Source: Betaproteobacteria bacterium
Lineage (GTDB): Bacteria > Pseudomonadota > Gammaproteobacteria > Burkholderiales > CAIKXV01
Direction: 5' to 3'
Assembly (NCBI GenBank): GCA_947458265.1
Contig: CANGYF010000006.1
Span: 124,001 to 188,000, forward strand
DNA: 64,000 bases
In this document: piece after piece, positions 9,047-17,032 of the stretch
Layout of the letters: each line of letters begins with the position of its first letter
Position numbering within the stretch: position 1 is the stretch's first letter
The notes under the pieces: model-generated
The model's input: the letters and a program-made list of their open reading frames with translations, nothing else
Told to the model about the DNA's origin: nothing
Database searches by the model: none
Made by a program: the position numbers and the translations under genes

Positions 9047-11359
9047 TCAGCGGGCGCTGCGCCGCCGGCGCGTCCAGCGACTGTGGATGCTCTGCCGCCG
9101 CGGCTGCAGCAGCGACTGACTGCCTGCATGCGCCTCGCGGTAGACCGGCAGGTCTTCCGGCGGGAACGGCCGTGCGATCCAGTAGCCCTGCACCTGGTCG
9201 CAGCCGCGCTGGCGCAGCGCCTCGAGTTGCGCGGGGGTCTCCACCCCTTCGGCGATGGTGACCATGCCAAGGCCGTTCGCCAGCCGGATGATCGTACTGA
9301 CGATCGCCTGGTCGGCCGCACTGTCGGTGACATTGGAGACGAACGAACGGTCGATCTTCAGCTTGCCGACCTTGAATCGCTTGAGGTAGCTCAGCGACGA
9401 ATAGCCAGTGCCGAAATCGTCGATCGACAGTCCGATGCCGTGGGCGTGCAGCGCGTCCATCACCGCCATCGCCCCGGTCGGATCGTCCGAGGCGACGCTC
9501 TCGGTCAGTTCGAGCTCGAGCCGGCAGGGTGGCACCCCTTGCTCGTCCACCAGGCGGCGCACGTGGTCGGGAAAGCCGGGCTGGCGGAACTGCACGACCG
9601 AGAGGTTGACCGCCACCTTCGGCGGCGCAATGTCCTGGTCGATCCACTGGCGCATCTGCTCGAGTGCAGTGCGCAGCACCCAGTCGCCGATCGGGACGAT
9701 CAGGCCGCTGCTCTCGGCGATCGGGATGAACTCGACCGGCGAAACCGGCCCCAGCTCGCCGCTGTTCCAGCGCAACAGGGCCTCGACTCCGGTCAGGGTA
9801 CCGTCCTTCAACGAGCACTGTGGCTGGAACTGCAGGGAAAACTCGCCGCGCTCGATCGCGCGCCGCAGCAGGTTGTCCAAAAGCAGGGCGCGGGTGCATT
9901 GCGCCTGCATCTCGGCGGTGAAGAAGCAGAACGCGTCGCGACCCAGCTCCTTAGTGCGGTACATCGCGACTTCCGCCCGGCTGGCGAGCGCGTCGAAGTC
10001 GGCGCCGTCGAACGGGAACATCGCGATCCCTGCCGACGACGTGATCATCAGTTCCTGCGGCCCGACCACGAAGGGCCGTGAGACCAGTTCCTGCAGGCGA
10101 CGCACCACCTGCGCGGCTTCGGTCGCACTGGCACCCGGCAACAGCAGCACGAACTCGTCGCCGCCGACCCTGCCCAGGACATCCTGCTCACGCAACGCCG
10201 AGCAGAGGCGATTCGCAAGCTCCACCAGCAACCGGTCGCCGACGGCATGCCCCAGCGAGTCGTTCACCTTCTTGAAGTGGTCCAGGTCCAGGAACAGGAA
10301 GGCCAGGGGCTGCCCGTCCTGCCCAGCCTGTTCCAGCAACCGCGCGGCCCGCTCGCGCAGGAAGGCCCGGTTCGGCAGCTCGGTCAGCGAATCGTAGTTC
10401 GCCAGCCGCCAGATGCGCTCCTCGGCCGCCTTGCGCTCGGTGAGGTCGCTGAACGACGCCACGAAATGCGTGGTCTGCCCTTTGCCGCCGACCACCCTGC
10501 GCAGCACGAGGTACTGCGGGTGCACCGAACCATCCTTGCGGCGGCTCCAGACCTCGCCCTGCCAGTAACCGCTGGCGCCGGCCTCCCGCCACATCTCGAG
10601 GTAGAACGACGGGTCATGCCGGTCGGAACCGAGGATGCCCGGGCTCTGGCCGAGCAGGTCGGCCTCCGGATAGCCGCTGCTGGCGGTGAAGGCGGCATTG
10701 ACCTTGACGATGCGCTGGTTCGCATCGGTGATCATCATGGCCTCGCCGCCCTCCTCGAACACACGGGCGGCGAGCAGCAGTTCGTCCTTCGCGATGTGTC
10801 GGGCGGACACATCGTGCTGGGTGGCGACGAACTGCACCAACTCACCGGCCGCGTCGAACACCGGCAGCACGGTCACTTCGTTCCAGAACGCCGTTCCGTC
10901 CTTGCGGTAGTTGAGCAGGTCACCCCTGAACGGCCGGCCCGCCGCGATCGCTTCTCGCATCTCCTGCTGCACTTCGGGGCAGGTATCAGGCCCCCGCAGG
11001 AAGCCGCAGGCCCGTCCGACGAGTTCCTCGGCAGAGTAACCGGTCAGCGCTTCGAACGCCGGGTTCACGTAGACCACGCGGCGCTGCGTATCCGACACCA
11101 TGATCGGCTCGGGTGCCAGCCGCATGGCTTCGTCGCGCTGCGGCATCACCGGCTCCGCCACCTGCGGCTGGGAGGAAGCGAGCCAGAGCCTGCTCGCCTG
11201 CGAGGACGAGGAAGTCGACGGAATCTTCGGATCGCGCAGTCGCATCGGTTCTCGGACGAATGCGACGTGCTTCGGGTCCGCTGCTGCCGACCCGACCAGC
11301 CGTTGCATCACGCTCTGGATGTTGGCGGCCCGGAAACGAGACGAAGACTGCCCGGGCAC
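9047..11359 (-). CDS. LOV/PAS-PAS-GGDEF-EAL cyclic-di-GMP signalling protein
   Basis: A 770-residue soluble multidomain protein with no membrane helix. The first PAS domain (about 80-190) is LOV-like: VNPAFEALTGYSAEELVGR, then a variant of the flavin-Cys motif, GRACGFLRGPDT (canonical GxNCRFLQGxDT), with the Cys kept at 118, and NYRKDGTAFWNEVTV. A second PAS spans about 197-312. The GGDEF domain (about 313-480) has intact RVGGDEF and an upstream RxxD inhibitory site (REQD). The EAL domain (about 495-750) has EALLRW, ELELTES, IDDFGTGYSSL, KIDRSFV, AEGVET and QGYWIARPFP, so both synthesis and hydrolysis of c-di-GMP look possible. The start is a GTG with a poor SD; ATG at 11308 is an alternative that leaves all domains whole. 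Confidence 0.93.
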   Translation of the reverse strand: MPGQSSSRFRAANIQSVMQRLVGSAAADPKHVAFVREPMRLRDPKIPSTSSSSQASRLWLASSQPQVAEPVMPQRDEAMRLAPEPIMVSDTQRRVVYVNPAFEALTGYSAEELVGRACGFLRGPDTCPEVQQEMREAIAAGRPFRGDLLNYRKDGTAFWNEVTVLPVFDAAGELVQFVATQHDVSARHIAKDELLLAARVFEEGGEAMMITDANQRIVKVNAAFTASSGYPEADLLGQSPGILGSDRHDPSFYLEMWREAGASGYWQGEVWSRRKDGSVHPQYLVLRRVVGGKGQTTHFVASFSDLTERKAAEERIWRLANYDSLTELPNRAFLRERAARLLEQAGQDGQPLAFLFLDLDHFKKVNDSLGHAVGDRLLVELANRLCSALREQDVLGRVGGDEFVLLLPGASATEAAQVVRRLQELVSRPFVVGPQELMITSSAGIAMFPFDGADFDALASRAEVAMYRTKELGRDAFCFFTAEMQAQCTRALLLDNLLRRAIERGEFSLQFQPQCSLKDGTLTGVEALLRWNSGELGPVSPVEFIPIAESSGLIVPIGDWVLRTALEQMRQWIDQDIAPPKVAVNLSVVQFRQPGFPDHVRRLVDEQGVPPCRLELELTESVASDDPTGAMAVMDALHAHGIGLSIDDFGTGYSSLSYLKRFKVGKLKIDRSFVSNVTDSAADQAIVSTIIRLANGLGMVTIAEGVETPAQLEALRQRGCDQVQGYWIARPFPPEDLPVYREAHAGSQSLLQPRRQSIHSRWTRRRRSAR

Positions 11360-11436
11360 CTGATTTTTGAGTTTAATCCAGGCATTGAAGGCCTGTGGAC
11401 TCTTATCGGCAGCCTACCGCCAAACTTGCGCCCCCG

Positions 11437-12321
11437 CTAGCGCTTAAGTCGCGCCATCTCGCCAAGTACCGCGCAGACCGAGCCGGTGTCCTGCTCCGCC
11501 CGACCCTGCGCCATCGCCGCGTCGTACAGGATGGCCGAGGTATTGAGCAGCGGCGTCGGGCAGGCCACCGCCTTCGCCATCTCGCCGATGATGTGCATGT
11601 CCTTCTGCCAGACGGCAACCTTCATCGTCGCCGGGTACTCGTCCTTCACCATCATCGGGCCGCGCACCTCGAACATGCGCGAACCACCGGCACCGTTGCC
11701 GGCCACCTTCAGGATGGATGCCGGATCGAGCCCCATCTTCATGCCGAACACGAAGGCCTCGGCCGCCGCCACGTTGTGGATCGCCACCAGCATGTTGGCC
11801 ACCGCCTTCATCTTCATGCCGTTGCCGAACGGGCCGACATGGTCCTGCTGGCGGGAGAAGCCGGCGAACACCGGGCGGACCTTCTCCGCCGCCGCCGTAT
11901 CGCCGCTCATGTAGACCGAGAGGTCGCCGCTCACCGCCTGGCCGCCGGTGCCCGACAGCGGGCAGTCGAGCATCGTGATGCCGGCGGCAGCCAGTGCATC
12001 ATGGCTGCGCAGCTTGTCCTCGATAGGCAGCGTCGAGAGTTCGGCCACGACGAGGCCGCCGCGTGCGGCATCGAGGATGCCATCGGGGCCTGCAACAACC
12101 GCGTCGAGCGCGGCGACGCTCGGCAGGGAGAGCAGCAGCACGTCGGCCTTCGCGGCGGCTTCCTTCGGCGATGCGACCAGTTCGACGCCCTTGGCCCTGG
12201 CCGCCGCCTTCGCAGCCTCGGACACATCGAAACCGAGCACGGTGAAGCCGTTCTTCACCAGGTTCGCCGAGATCGCCGAGCCCATGATGCCGAGCCCGAT
12301 CATCGCCACTGTCTGTGCCAT
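11437..12321 (-). CDS. NAD(P)-dependent 3-hydroxyisobutyrate dehydrogenase-family oxidoreductase (A)
   Basis: A 294-residue beta-hydroxyacid dehydrogenase. The ATG at 12321 has GGAGG upstream; the longer track start is not needed. Rossmann motif MIGLGIMGSAISANLVKNG, substrate loop DCPLSGTGGQAVSGDL, catalytic Lys in GNGMKMKAVANML, and the family C-terminal helical domain. Members oxidise 3-hydroxy acids (3-hydroxyisobutyrate, tartronate semialdehyde, glyoxylate and similar) to semialdehydes or reduce the reverse. It is the last gene of the 19-gene same-strand block and lies 184 bp downstream of Bug2. The exact substrate cannot be assigned. Confidence 0.9.
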   Translation of the reverse strand: MAQTVAMIGLGIMGSAISANLVKNGFTVLGFDVSEAAKAAARAKGVELVASPKEAAAKADVLLLSLPSVAALDAVVAGPDGILDAARGGLVVAELSTLPIEDKLRSHDALAAAGITMLDCPLSGTGGQAVSGDLSVYMSGDTAAAEKVRPVFAGFSRQQDHVGPFGNGMKMKAVANMLVAIHNVAAAEAFVFGMKMGLDPASILKVAGNGAGGSRMFEVRGPMMVKDEYPATMKVAVWQKDMHIIGEMAKAVACPTPLLNTSAILYDAAMAQGRAEQDTGSVCAVLGEMARLKR

Positions 12322-12505
12322 GACTGCCTCCGGTTGCGCCGACCTCGGCGCAGGAAGCCGCGATTCTAGGCCAGGATGACCTGCCCGGCAGCCCGCGGCA
12401 TGCAAAGCTTCCCCGGTTCCCTGGGCCTCAGGCTGGCCGGGAACAGCGGCAACGCCGCCGGCACAGGCAGGACTGCTGCACGCATGACCCCAAAGACCCC
12501 GAAGA

Positions 12506-13585
12506 TCAATCGATGCTGATCTTGGCCTGCCGGATCACCTTGGTCCAGCGGGCGATCTCGGCGCGGTTGTGCGCGAGCAGCCTGTCAGGACCGGCGCCGA
12601 TCATCTCGATGCCCTGGCTGCCCGCGCGCTCGCGCACGTCGGCCAGCCCCCCGATGCGCACCGCCTCGGCGGCAAGCCGGCCGACGACATCCTTGGGCGT
12701 GCCGGCCGGCGCGTACAGCGCATACCAGGTGTCGATGTCGATCGGATAGCCGAGCTCGGCCATCGTAGGCACGTCCGGCGCGAGGCTGGCCCGGCGCGAA
12801 CTGGCAGTGGCCAGCGCGCGCAGGCGCCCGCTCTTCACGTATGGCAGCGGCGACAGGATCACGTTGAACGCCACCGCGACCTCGCCCGACAGGATGGCGG
12901 TGAGCGCCGGCGCCGCGCCCTTGAACGGGACGTGGACGATGTCGATGCCAGTCATCAGCTTCAACTGTTCGGCCGCGATGTGCTGGCCGCTGCCGCTGCC
13001 ATTGGAGGCGTAGGAGATCTGTCCGGGCCGCGCCTTGGCGAAGGCGATGAAGTCCTTCAGCGTCTTCACCGGCATCGACGGATGCACCACCAGCAGGTTC
13101 GGCTGTCCCGCGACCAGCGAGATCGGCTCGAACGCCTTCAGCGGATCGTAGGGCAGGTTGGGATACAGGCCGACCGACAGCGCCTGCGGCCCGATGCCGC
13201 CCATCAGCAGCGTGTAGCCGTCGGGCGGTGCCTTCGCGGCCACCTCGGAGCCGATGTTGCCGTTGGCGCCGGCGCGGTTCTCGACCAGCACCGGCTGACC
13301 CCAGGTCTCGCCCATCTTCGCCGCGTACAGCCGGCCGAGGAAATCGTAGCCCCCGCCTGCGGGGAAGGGCACGATCATGCGGATCGGTTTCGACGGGTAC
13401 GGCGCCTGGGCTTGCACGGGGAGTGCGACCAGGGCCGATGCCGCTGCCATCACGGCCGCGCCTGCCATGGCCAGCCTGTTCGACCGGATGGCCGATCGGC
13501 GAGGTACTGCACCTCGCAGGCGACCTTCCGCGACGTCCCGCTGCCGTTCGTTCGTGTGCGTGCGGCCTGCCTGCTGCAGTTCCAT
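12506..13585 (-). CDS. Bug/TctC-family receptor (Bug2)
   Basis: A 359-residue receptor from the ATG at 13585 (GAGGAGG upstream). It is longer than its relatives because about 35 charged residues precede the hydrophobic export signal (LAMAGAAVMAAASALVALPVQAQA), so export may begin from an internal start. Mature part: PIRMIVPFPAGGGYDFLGRLY, VENRAGANGNIGSE, PPDGYTLLMGGIGP and FVPFK-type segment DIVHVPFKGAAPALTAILSG. It sits 20 bp downstream of a hydroxyacid dehydrogenase gene in the same orientation, suggesting a transport-plus-oxidation pairing. The ligand is unknown. Confidence 0.9.
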   Translation of the reverse strand: MELQQAGRTHTNERQRDVAEGRLRGAVPRRSAIRSNRLAMAGAAVMAAASALVALPVQAQAPYPSKPIRMIVPFPAGGGYDFLGRLYAAKMGETWGQPVLVENRAGANGNIGSEVAAKAPPDGYTLLMGGIGPQALSVGLYPNLPYDPLKAFEPISLVAGQPNLLVVHPSMPVKTLKDFIAFAKARPGQISYASNGSGSGQHIAAEQLKLMTGIDIVHVPFKGAAPALTAILSGEVAVAFNVILSPLPYVKSGRLRALATASSRRASLAPDVPTMAELGYPIDIDTWYALYAPAGTPKDVVGRLAAEAVRIGGLADVRERAGSQGIEMIGAGPDRLLAHNRAEIARWTKVIRQAKISID

Positions 13586-13605
13586 GTCCTGCCTCCTCGC
13601 CCTCG

Positions 13606-14538
13606 TCAGGACAGCCCGTCCCCAACCTCGACGTTCTCCGGCTTCAGTTCGACGCCGGATGCCTTCGCCTGCAGCAGCAGCAGTTGCGAGAAGTCCTCGT
13701 CGTAGCCATGGCCGATCAGCGTCTGCACCAGATCGCGGGTGATCGTGGTGGTCGGCATCGGGACTTCCAGCGACTTGGCCGCATACAGGCCGAGGTCGAG
13801 GTCCTTCCTCAGCAGTTCCGGCGTGAAGGTGACGTGGAAGTCGAGATTGGTGATCGCCGGCGTCTTGTACTTCGTGAAGGTCGAGCCCATCACGCTCTTG
13901 TTCAGGAAGTCGAGGAACTGGTGGCGCTTCATGCCGGCCTTCTCGGCCAGCACGGTGATCTCGCACAGGTTCTGGATGACGACGCCGAGCATCACGTTGT
14001 GGCAGATCTTGGCGATGCGGGCGAGTTCGCCTTCACCGACGTAAGACACGCCAGCGCCGACCACGTCGAGGTAGGGCAGCGCCATGTCGAACGCGGCCTG
14101 CGGGCCGGAGGCGACGATGGTGAGCTTGCCTGCCTTGATCACCTTGGCGTTGCCGGACACCGGCGCGGCCAGCATCTGCACGCCGTGCGCGGCGAGTTCG
14201 GCGCGGATCTCGGCCGAAGCTTCCAGCGAGATCGAGGTGGAGTCGATCACCAGCTTCGGCTTGCCGCCCTTGGACATCACGCCGTTCGGGCCGTACAGCA
14301 CTTCCTTCACGTCGTCGCCGGTGGAGACCATCGTGAAGATGATGTCGCAGTCGGCCAGGTCGGTAAGGTTGTCGACGACCTTCGCGCCGTATTCCTTCAG
14401 CGGCTCGGCCTTGGACTTGGTGCGGTTCCAGACCGACAGGTCGCAGCCGACCTTGGCCAGCCTCGCCGCCATCGCATAGCCCATGCGGCCGATGCCGATC
14501 CAGCCGAGCTTGTGTTGCTTGAGGTTTGCAGTTGTCAT
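13606..14538 (-). CDS. NAD(P)-dependent 3-hydroxyisobutyrate dehydrogenase-family oxidoreductase (B)
   Basis: A 310-residue dehydrogenase from the ATG at 14538 (GGAG upstream). Nucleotide-binding motif GWIGIGRMGYAMAARLAKVG with NRT at the second strand, suggesting NADP preference, substrate loop LAAPVSGNAKVIKAGKLTI, and catalytic Lys in GELARIAKICHNVMLG. The second half (residues about 180-300) is the all-helical dimerisation domain. It differs strongly from copy A 1.2 kb away, so it is probably a different specificity rather than a recent duplicate. It lies between Bug3 (53 bp) and Bug2 (20 bp), all on one strand. Confidence 0.9.
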   Translation of the reverse strand: MTTANLKQHKLGWIGIGRMGYAMAARLAKVGCDLSVWNRTKSKAEPLKEYGAKVVDNLTDLADCDIIFTMVSTGDDVKEVLYGPNGVMSKGGKPKLVIDSTSISLEASAEIRAELAAHGVQMLAAPVSGNAKVIKAGKLTIVASGPQAAFDMALPYLDVVGAGVSYVGEGELARIAKICHNVMLGVVIQNLCEITVLAEKAGMKRHQFLDFLNKSVMGSTFTKYKTPAITNLDFHVTFTPELLRKDLDLGLYAAKSLEVPMPTTTITRDLVQTLIGHGYDEDFSQLLLLQAKASGVELKPENVEVGDGLS

Positions 14539-14591
14539 GGGTTTCTCCGGGTTCAGAGGTGGATGAAAGGGTAGAGGGGCGGCGCCCGTGT

Positions 14592-15590
14592 TCAGTCGGC
14601 CTTGATGTTCGCGGCACGGATCAGGTTGCCGAACGAGGCGATCTCGGCCTTGACCAGCGCGGTCAGCTCCTCGGGCGTGCTCGACAGGGACTCCACGCCG
14701 AGGCCGGCGAAGCGATCGACCACGTCGGCCGAACGCATGATCTTGACCAGTTCCGAGTTGAGCCTGCCGATCACCGGCTGCGGCGTGCCGGCGGGTACGA
14801 ACAGGCCCCACCAGTTGACCATGTCGAAGCCGGGCAGCACCGAGGCCATGGTCGGCACGTCAGGCAGCAGCGGGCTCGGCTTGGCCGAGGTGACCGCCAC
14901 CGCGCGCAGCTTGCCGGCCTTGACCTGGGTGAGGGCCGGCGCCATGTCCGACCACGCCAGCGGGATGTTGCCGGCCACCATGTCGAGCACGACCAGGATC
15001 GAGCCCTTGTAGGTGATGTGCGTGATGTCGGTCTTCGTCATCGTCTTGAACTGCTCGGCCGCCAGGTGGGCGAGCGTGCCGATGCCCGACGAGCCGTAGT
15101 TGACCTTGCCGCTGTTGGCCTTGATGAACGGGATCAGGTCCTTGACGGTCTTGATCGGCAGCGTCGGGTGCACCACCAGCAGCTGCGGCGAGCGAGCGAC
15201 CAGCGTCACCGAGGCGAAGTCGCGCAGGGTGTCGTACTGGTACTTGACCAGCAGCGGGTTGATCGAGATCGGGCTCGCGTTGCCGACGAGGATCGTGTAG
15301 CCGTCCGCCGGTGCGCGCGCCGCGACTTCGGTGCCCAGGCTGCCGCCGGCACCCGCACGGTTCTCGACCAGCACGTTCTGTCCGAGCACTTCCTGCAGCT
15401 TGGCGCCGACCACCCGTCCGATCACGTCCGACGTGCCGCCGGGCGGGAACGGAGCGATCACGCGGATCGGCTTGACCGGCCAGGCCTGGGCGCGCGACTC
15501 GGCCGCGCCGAGCATGAAGGTGACGGCCCCGAGCGCGACCGCGCCGAGCTTGAGGGCTGCATCCATCGAGTACTGCGTCTTGTGGTTCAT
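14592..15590 (-). CDS. Bug/TctC-family receptor (Bug3)
   Basis: A 332-residue exported receptor. The ATG at 15590 follows GGAGGAG and gives the signal peptide LKLGAVALGAVTFMLGAAESRAQA. The mature part carries PIRVIAPFPPGGTSDVIGRVV, VENRAGAGGSLGTE, PADGYTILVGNASP and the DITHITYKGSI segment. It lies 74 bp downstream of the E2 gene of the oxo-acid dehydrogenase, and then comes dehydrogenase B. This placement makes import of a hydroxy- or oxo-acid plausible, but nothing in the sequence fixes the ligand. Confidence 0.9.
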   Translation of the reverse strand: MNHKTQYSMDAALKLGAVALGAVTFMLGAAESRAQAWPVKPIRVIAPFPPGGTSDVIGRVVGAKLQEVLGQNVLVENRAGAGGSLGTEVAARAPADGYTILVGNASPISINPLLVKYQYDTLRDFASVTLVARSPQLLVVHPTLPIKTVKDLIPFIKANSGKVNYGSSGIGTLAHLAAEQFKTMTKTDITHITYKGSILVVLDMVAGNIPLAWSDMAPALTQVKAGKLRAVAVTSAKPSPLLPDVPTMASVLPGFDMVNWWGLFVPAGTPQPVIGRLNSELVKIMRSADVVDRFAGLGVESLSSTPEELTALVKAEIASFGNLIRAANIKAD

Positions 15591-15664
15591 CGTTCCACTC
15601 CTCCGTTCCCGGGGGCGGGGTGGTCCCCGCCGCCCGGCTGCTGCCAGCATGGATGCGGCGCGGG

Positions 15665-16999
15665 TCAGGCTTCGAGGTCCTGTACCCAGTGCCGCGTTTC
15701 GAGCACCGTCTTCACTTCTTTCAGGAAGGCCGCCGAATAGGCGCCATCGACGGCACGATGGTCGAAGCACTGCGCAAGCATGCCGACCGGGCGGATTGCA
15801 ATGCTGTCGCCTGCCGGTCCTTCGACCACCACCGGCTTCTTCTGCACGCCGTCAGTCGACAGTATCGCAACCTGCGGCACGTTGACGATCGGCGCGGTGA
15901 ATGCCGTACCGAAGACGCCGGAATTGGACAGCGTGTAGGTCGCCTCGGACAGGTCGTCCGGCTTGAGCCGGTTCGCCCGCGCCCGCTGCGCCAGGTCGTT
16001 CACCTCGCGCGCGATCTGCGGCAGCGACTTCGACGGCACGTCCTTCACCACCGGCACCATCAGGCCGTCGAAGTTCATGTCGACTGCGATGCCCAGGTTT
16101 ATGCGCTTGTGCAGCACCAGTTCGTCGCCGTCGACGCTGGAATTCAGGCGCGGGAACTTTGCCAGCGCGATCGACACCGCGCGCGCGATGAACGGCAGGT
16201 AGGTCAGCGAGAACCCTTCGCGCGCCTTCCAGCCGCTGCCGGCCGCCTTGCGCGCTTCGTCGACCTTGTGGAAGTCGACCTCGATCGCCTGCAGCACCGC
16301 CGGCACCGTGACCCAGGCTCGCGCCAGGTGTTCCGCGGTGCGCTTGCGGATCGGATTCAGGCGGATGCGCTCGGACGGACCGGTGGAGGCCGGGGCGGCC
16401 GTGACCGGTGCCACCGGCAATGCCGGCGTGGCGGCCGCCGGCCGGGTGGACGGCGCAGCAGGCGCCGAGGCCGGCAACGCGGGAGCAACAGCCTGCGACG
16501 TGCGCGCCTCGACGAAGGCCAGCATGTCCTCGCGGGTCACGCGGCCATCACGTCCGGTGCCAGGCACCTGCGTCGGGTCGATGCCATGCTCGGCCGCCAG
16601 CTTGCGCACCACCGGTGAAAGCCGCAGGCTGCCGTCCACCTTCGCCGGCACTGCCGACGGACGGGCGGCCCACGCGCCCGCGGCGGGCGATGCAGCCTGC
16701 ACCGGAGCTGCCACGGGCGAGGCCGCTGCCGGGGCTGCTGCCGTAGCCGAAGGCGCCGCAGCAGCCCCGGCCTCGGTGATCACCGCCAGCACCACGCCGA
16801 CCTTGGCGGTGACGCCCTCGGCCACGCGGATCTCGGTCAGTACCCCGGCGACCGGCGACGGGATCTCGGTGTTGACCTTGTCGGTCTCGACATCGAACAG
16901 CGTCTCGTCCGCCTTGATGGCATCGCCGACCTTCTTGTACCACTTGCTGACCGTGCCCTCGGCGACTGTCTCGCCGAGCTGCGGCATGATGATTTCCAT
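15665..16999 (-). CDS. 2-oxo acid dehydrogenase E2 component (dihydrolipoyl acyltransferase)
   Basis: A 444-residue lipoyl-bearing acyltransferase that moves the acyl group from E1 to CoA. Order: lipoyl domain (1-78) with the lipoylated Lys41 in ETDKVNTEIPSP; Ala/Pro-rich linker; peripheral-subunit-binding domain (about 128-165: SPVVRKLAAEHGIDPTQVPGTGRDGRVT); a second Ala/Pro linker; catalytic domain (about 215-444) with NSGVFGTAFTAPIV and the active-site DHRAVDG near the C-terminus. E1 beta and alpha lie upstream on the same strand but are separated from E2 by an amidohydrolase gene. No E3 (lipoamide dehydrogenase) gene is in the window. Lipoylation would need LipB/LipA, encoded at 60-62 kb. 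The oxo-acid substrate is not assignable; it is of the single-lipoyl acetoin/branched-chain style. Confidence 0.93.
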   Translation of the reverse strand: MEIIMPQLGETVAEGTVSKWYKKVGDAIKADETLFDVETDKVNTEIPSPVAGVLTEIRVAEGVTAKVGVVLAVITEAGAAAAPSATAAAPAAASPVAAPVQAASPAAGAWAARPSAVPAKVDGSLRLSPVVRKLAAEHGIDPTQVPGTGRDGRVTREDMLAFVEARTSQAVAPALPASAPAAPSTRPAAATPALPVAPVTAAPASTGPSERIRLNPIRKRTAEHLARAWVTVPAVLQAIEVDFHKVDEARKAAGSGWKAREGFSLTYLPFIARAVSIALAKFPRLNSSVDGDELVLHKRINLGIAVDMNFDGLMVPVVKDVPSKSLPQIAREVNDLAQRARANRLKPDDLSEATYTLSNSGVFGTAFTAPIVNVPQVAILSTDGVQKKPVVVEGPAGDSIAIRPVGMLAQCFDHRAVDGAYSAAFLKEVKTVLETRHWVQDLEA

Positions 17000-17032
17000 G
17001 GATCCACCCGTCTCTGATTGCCGGAACTTCTG

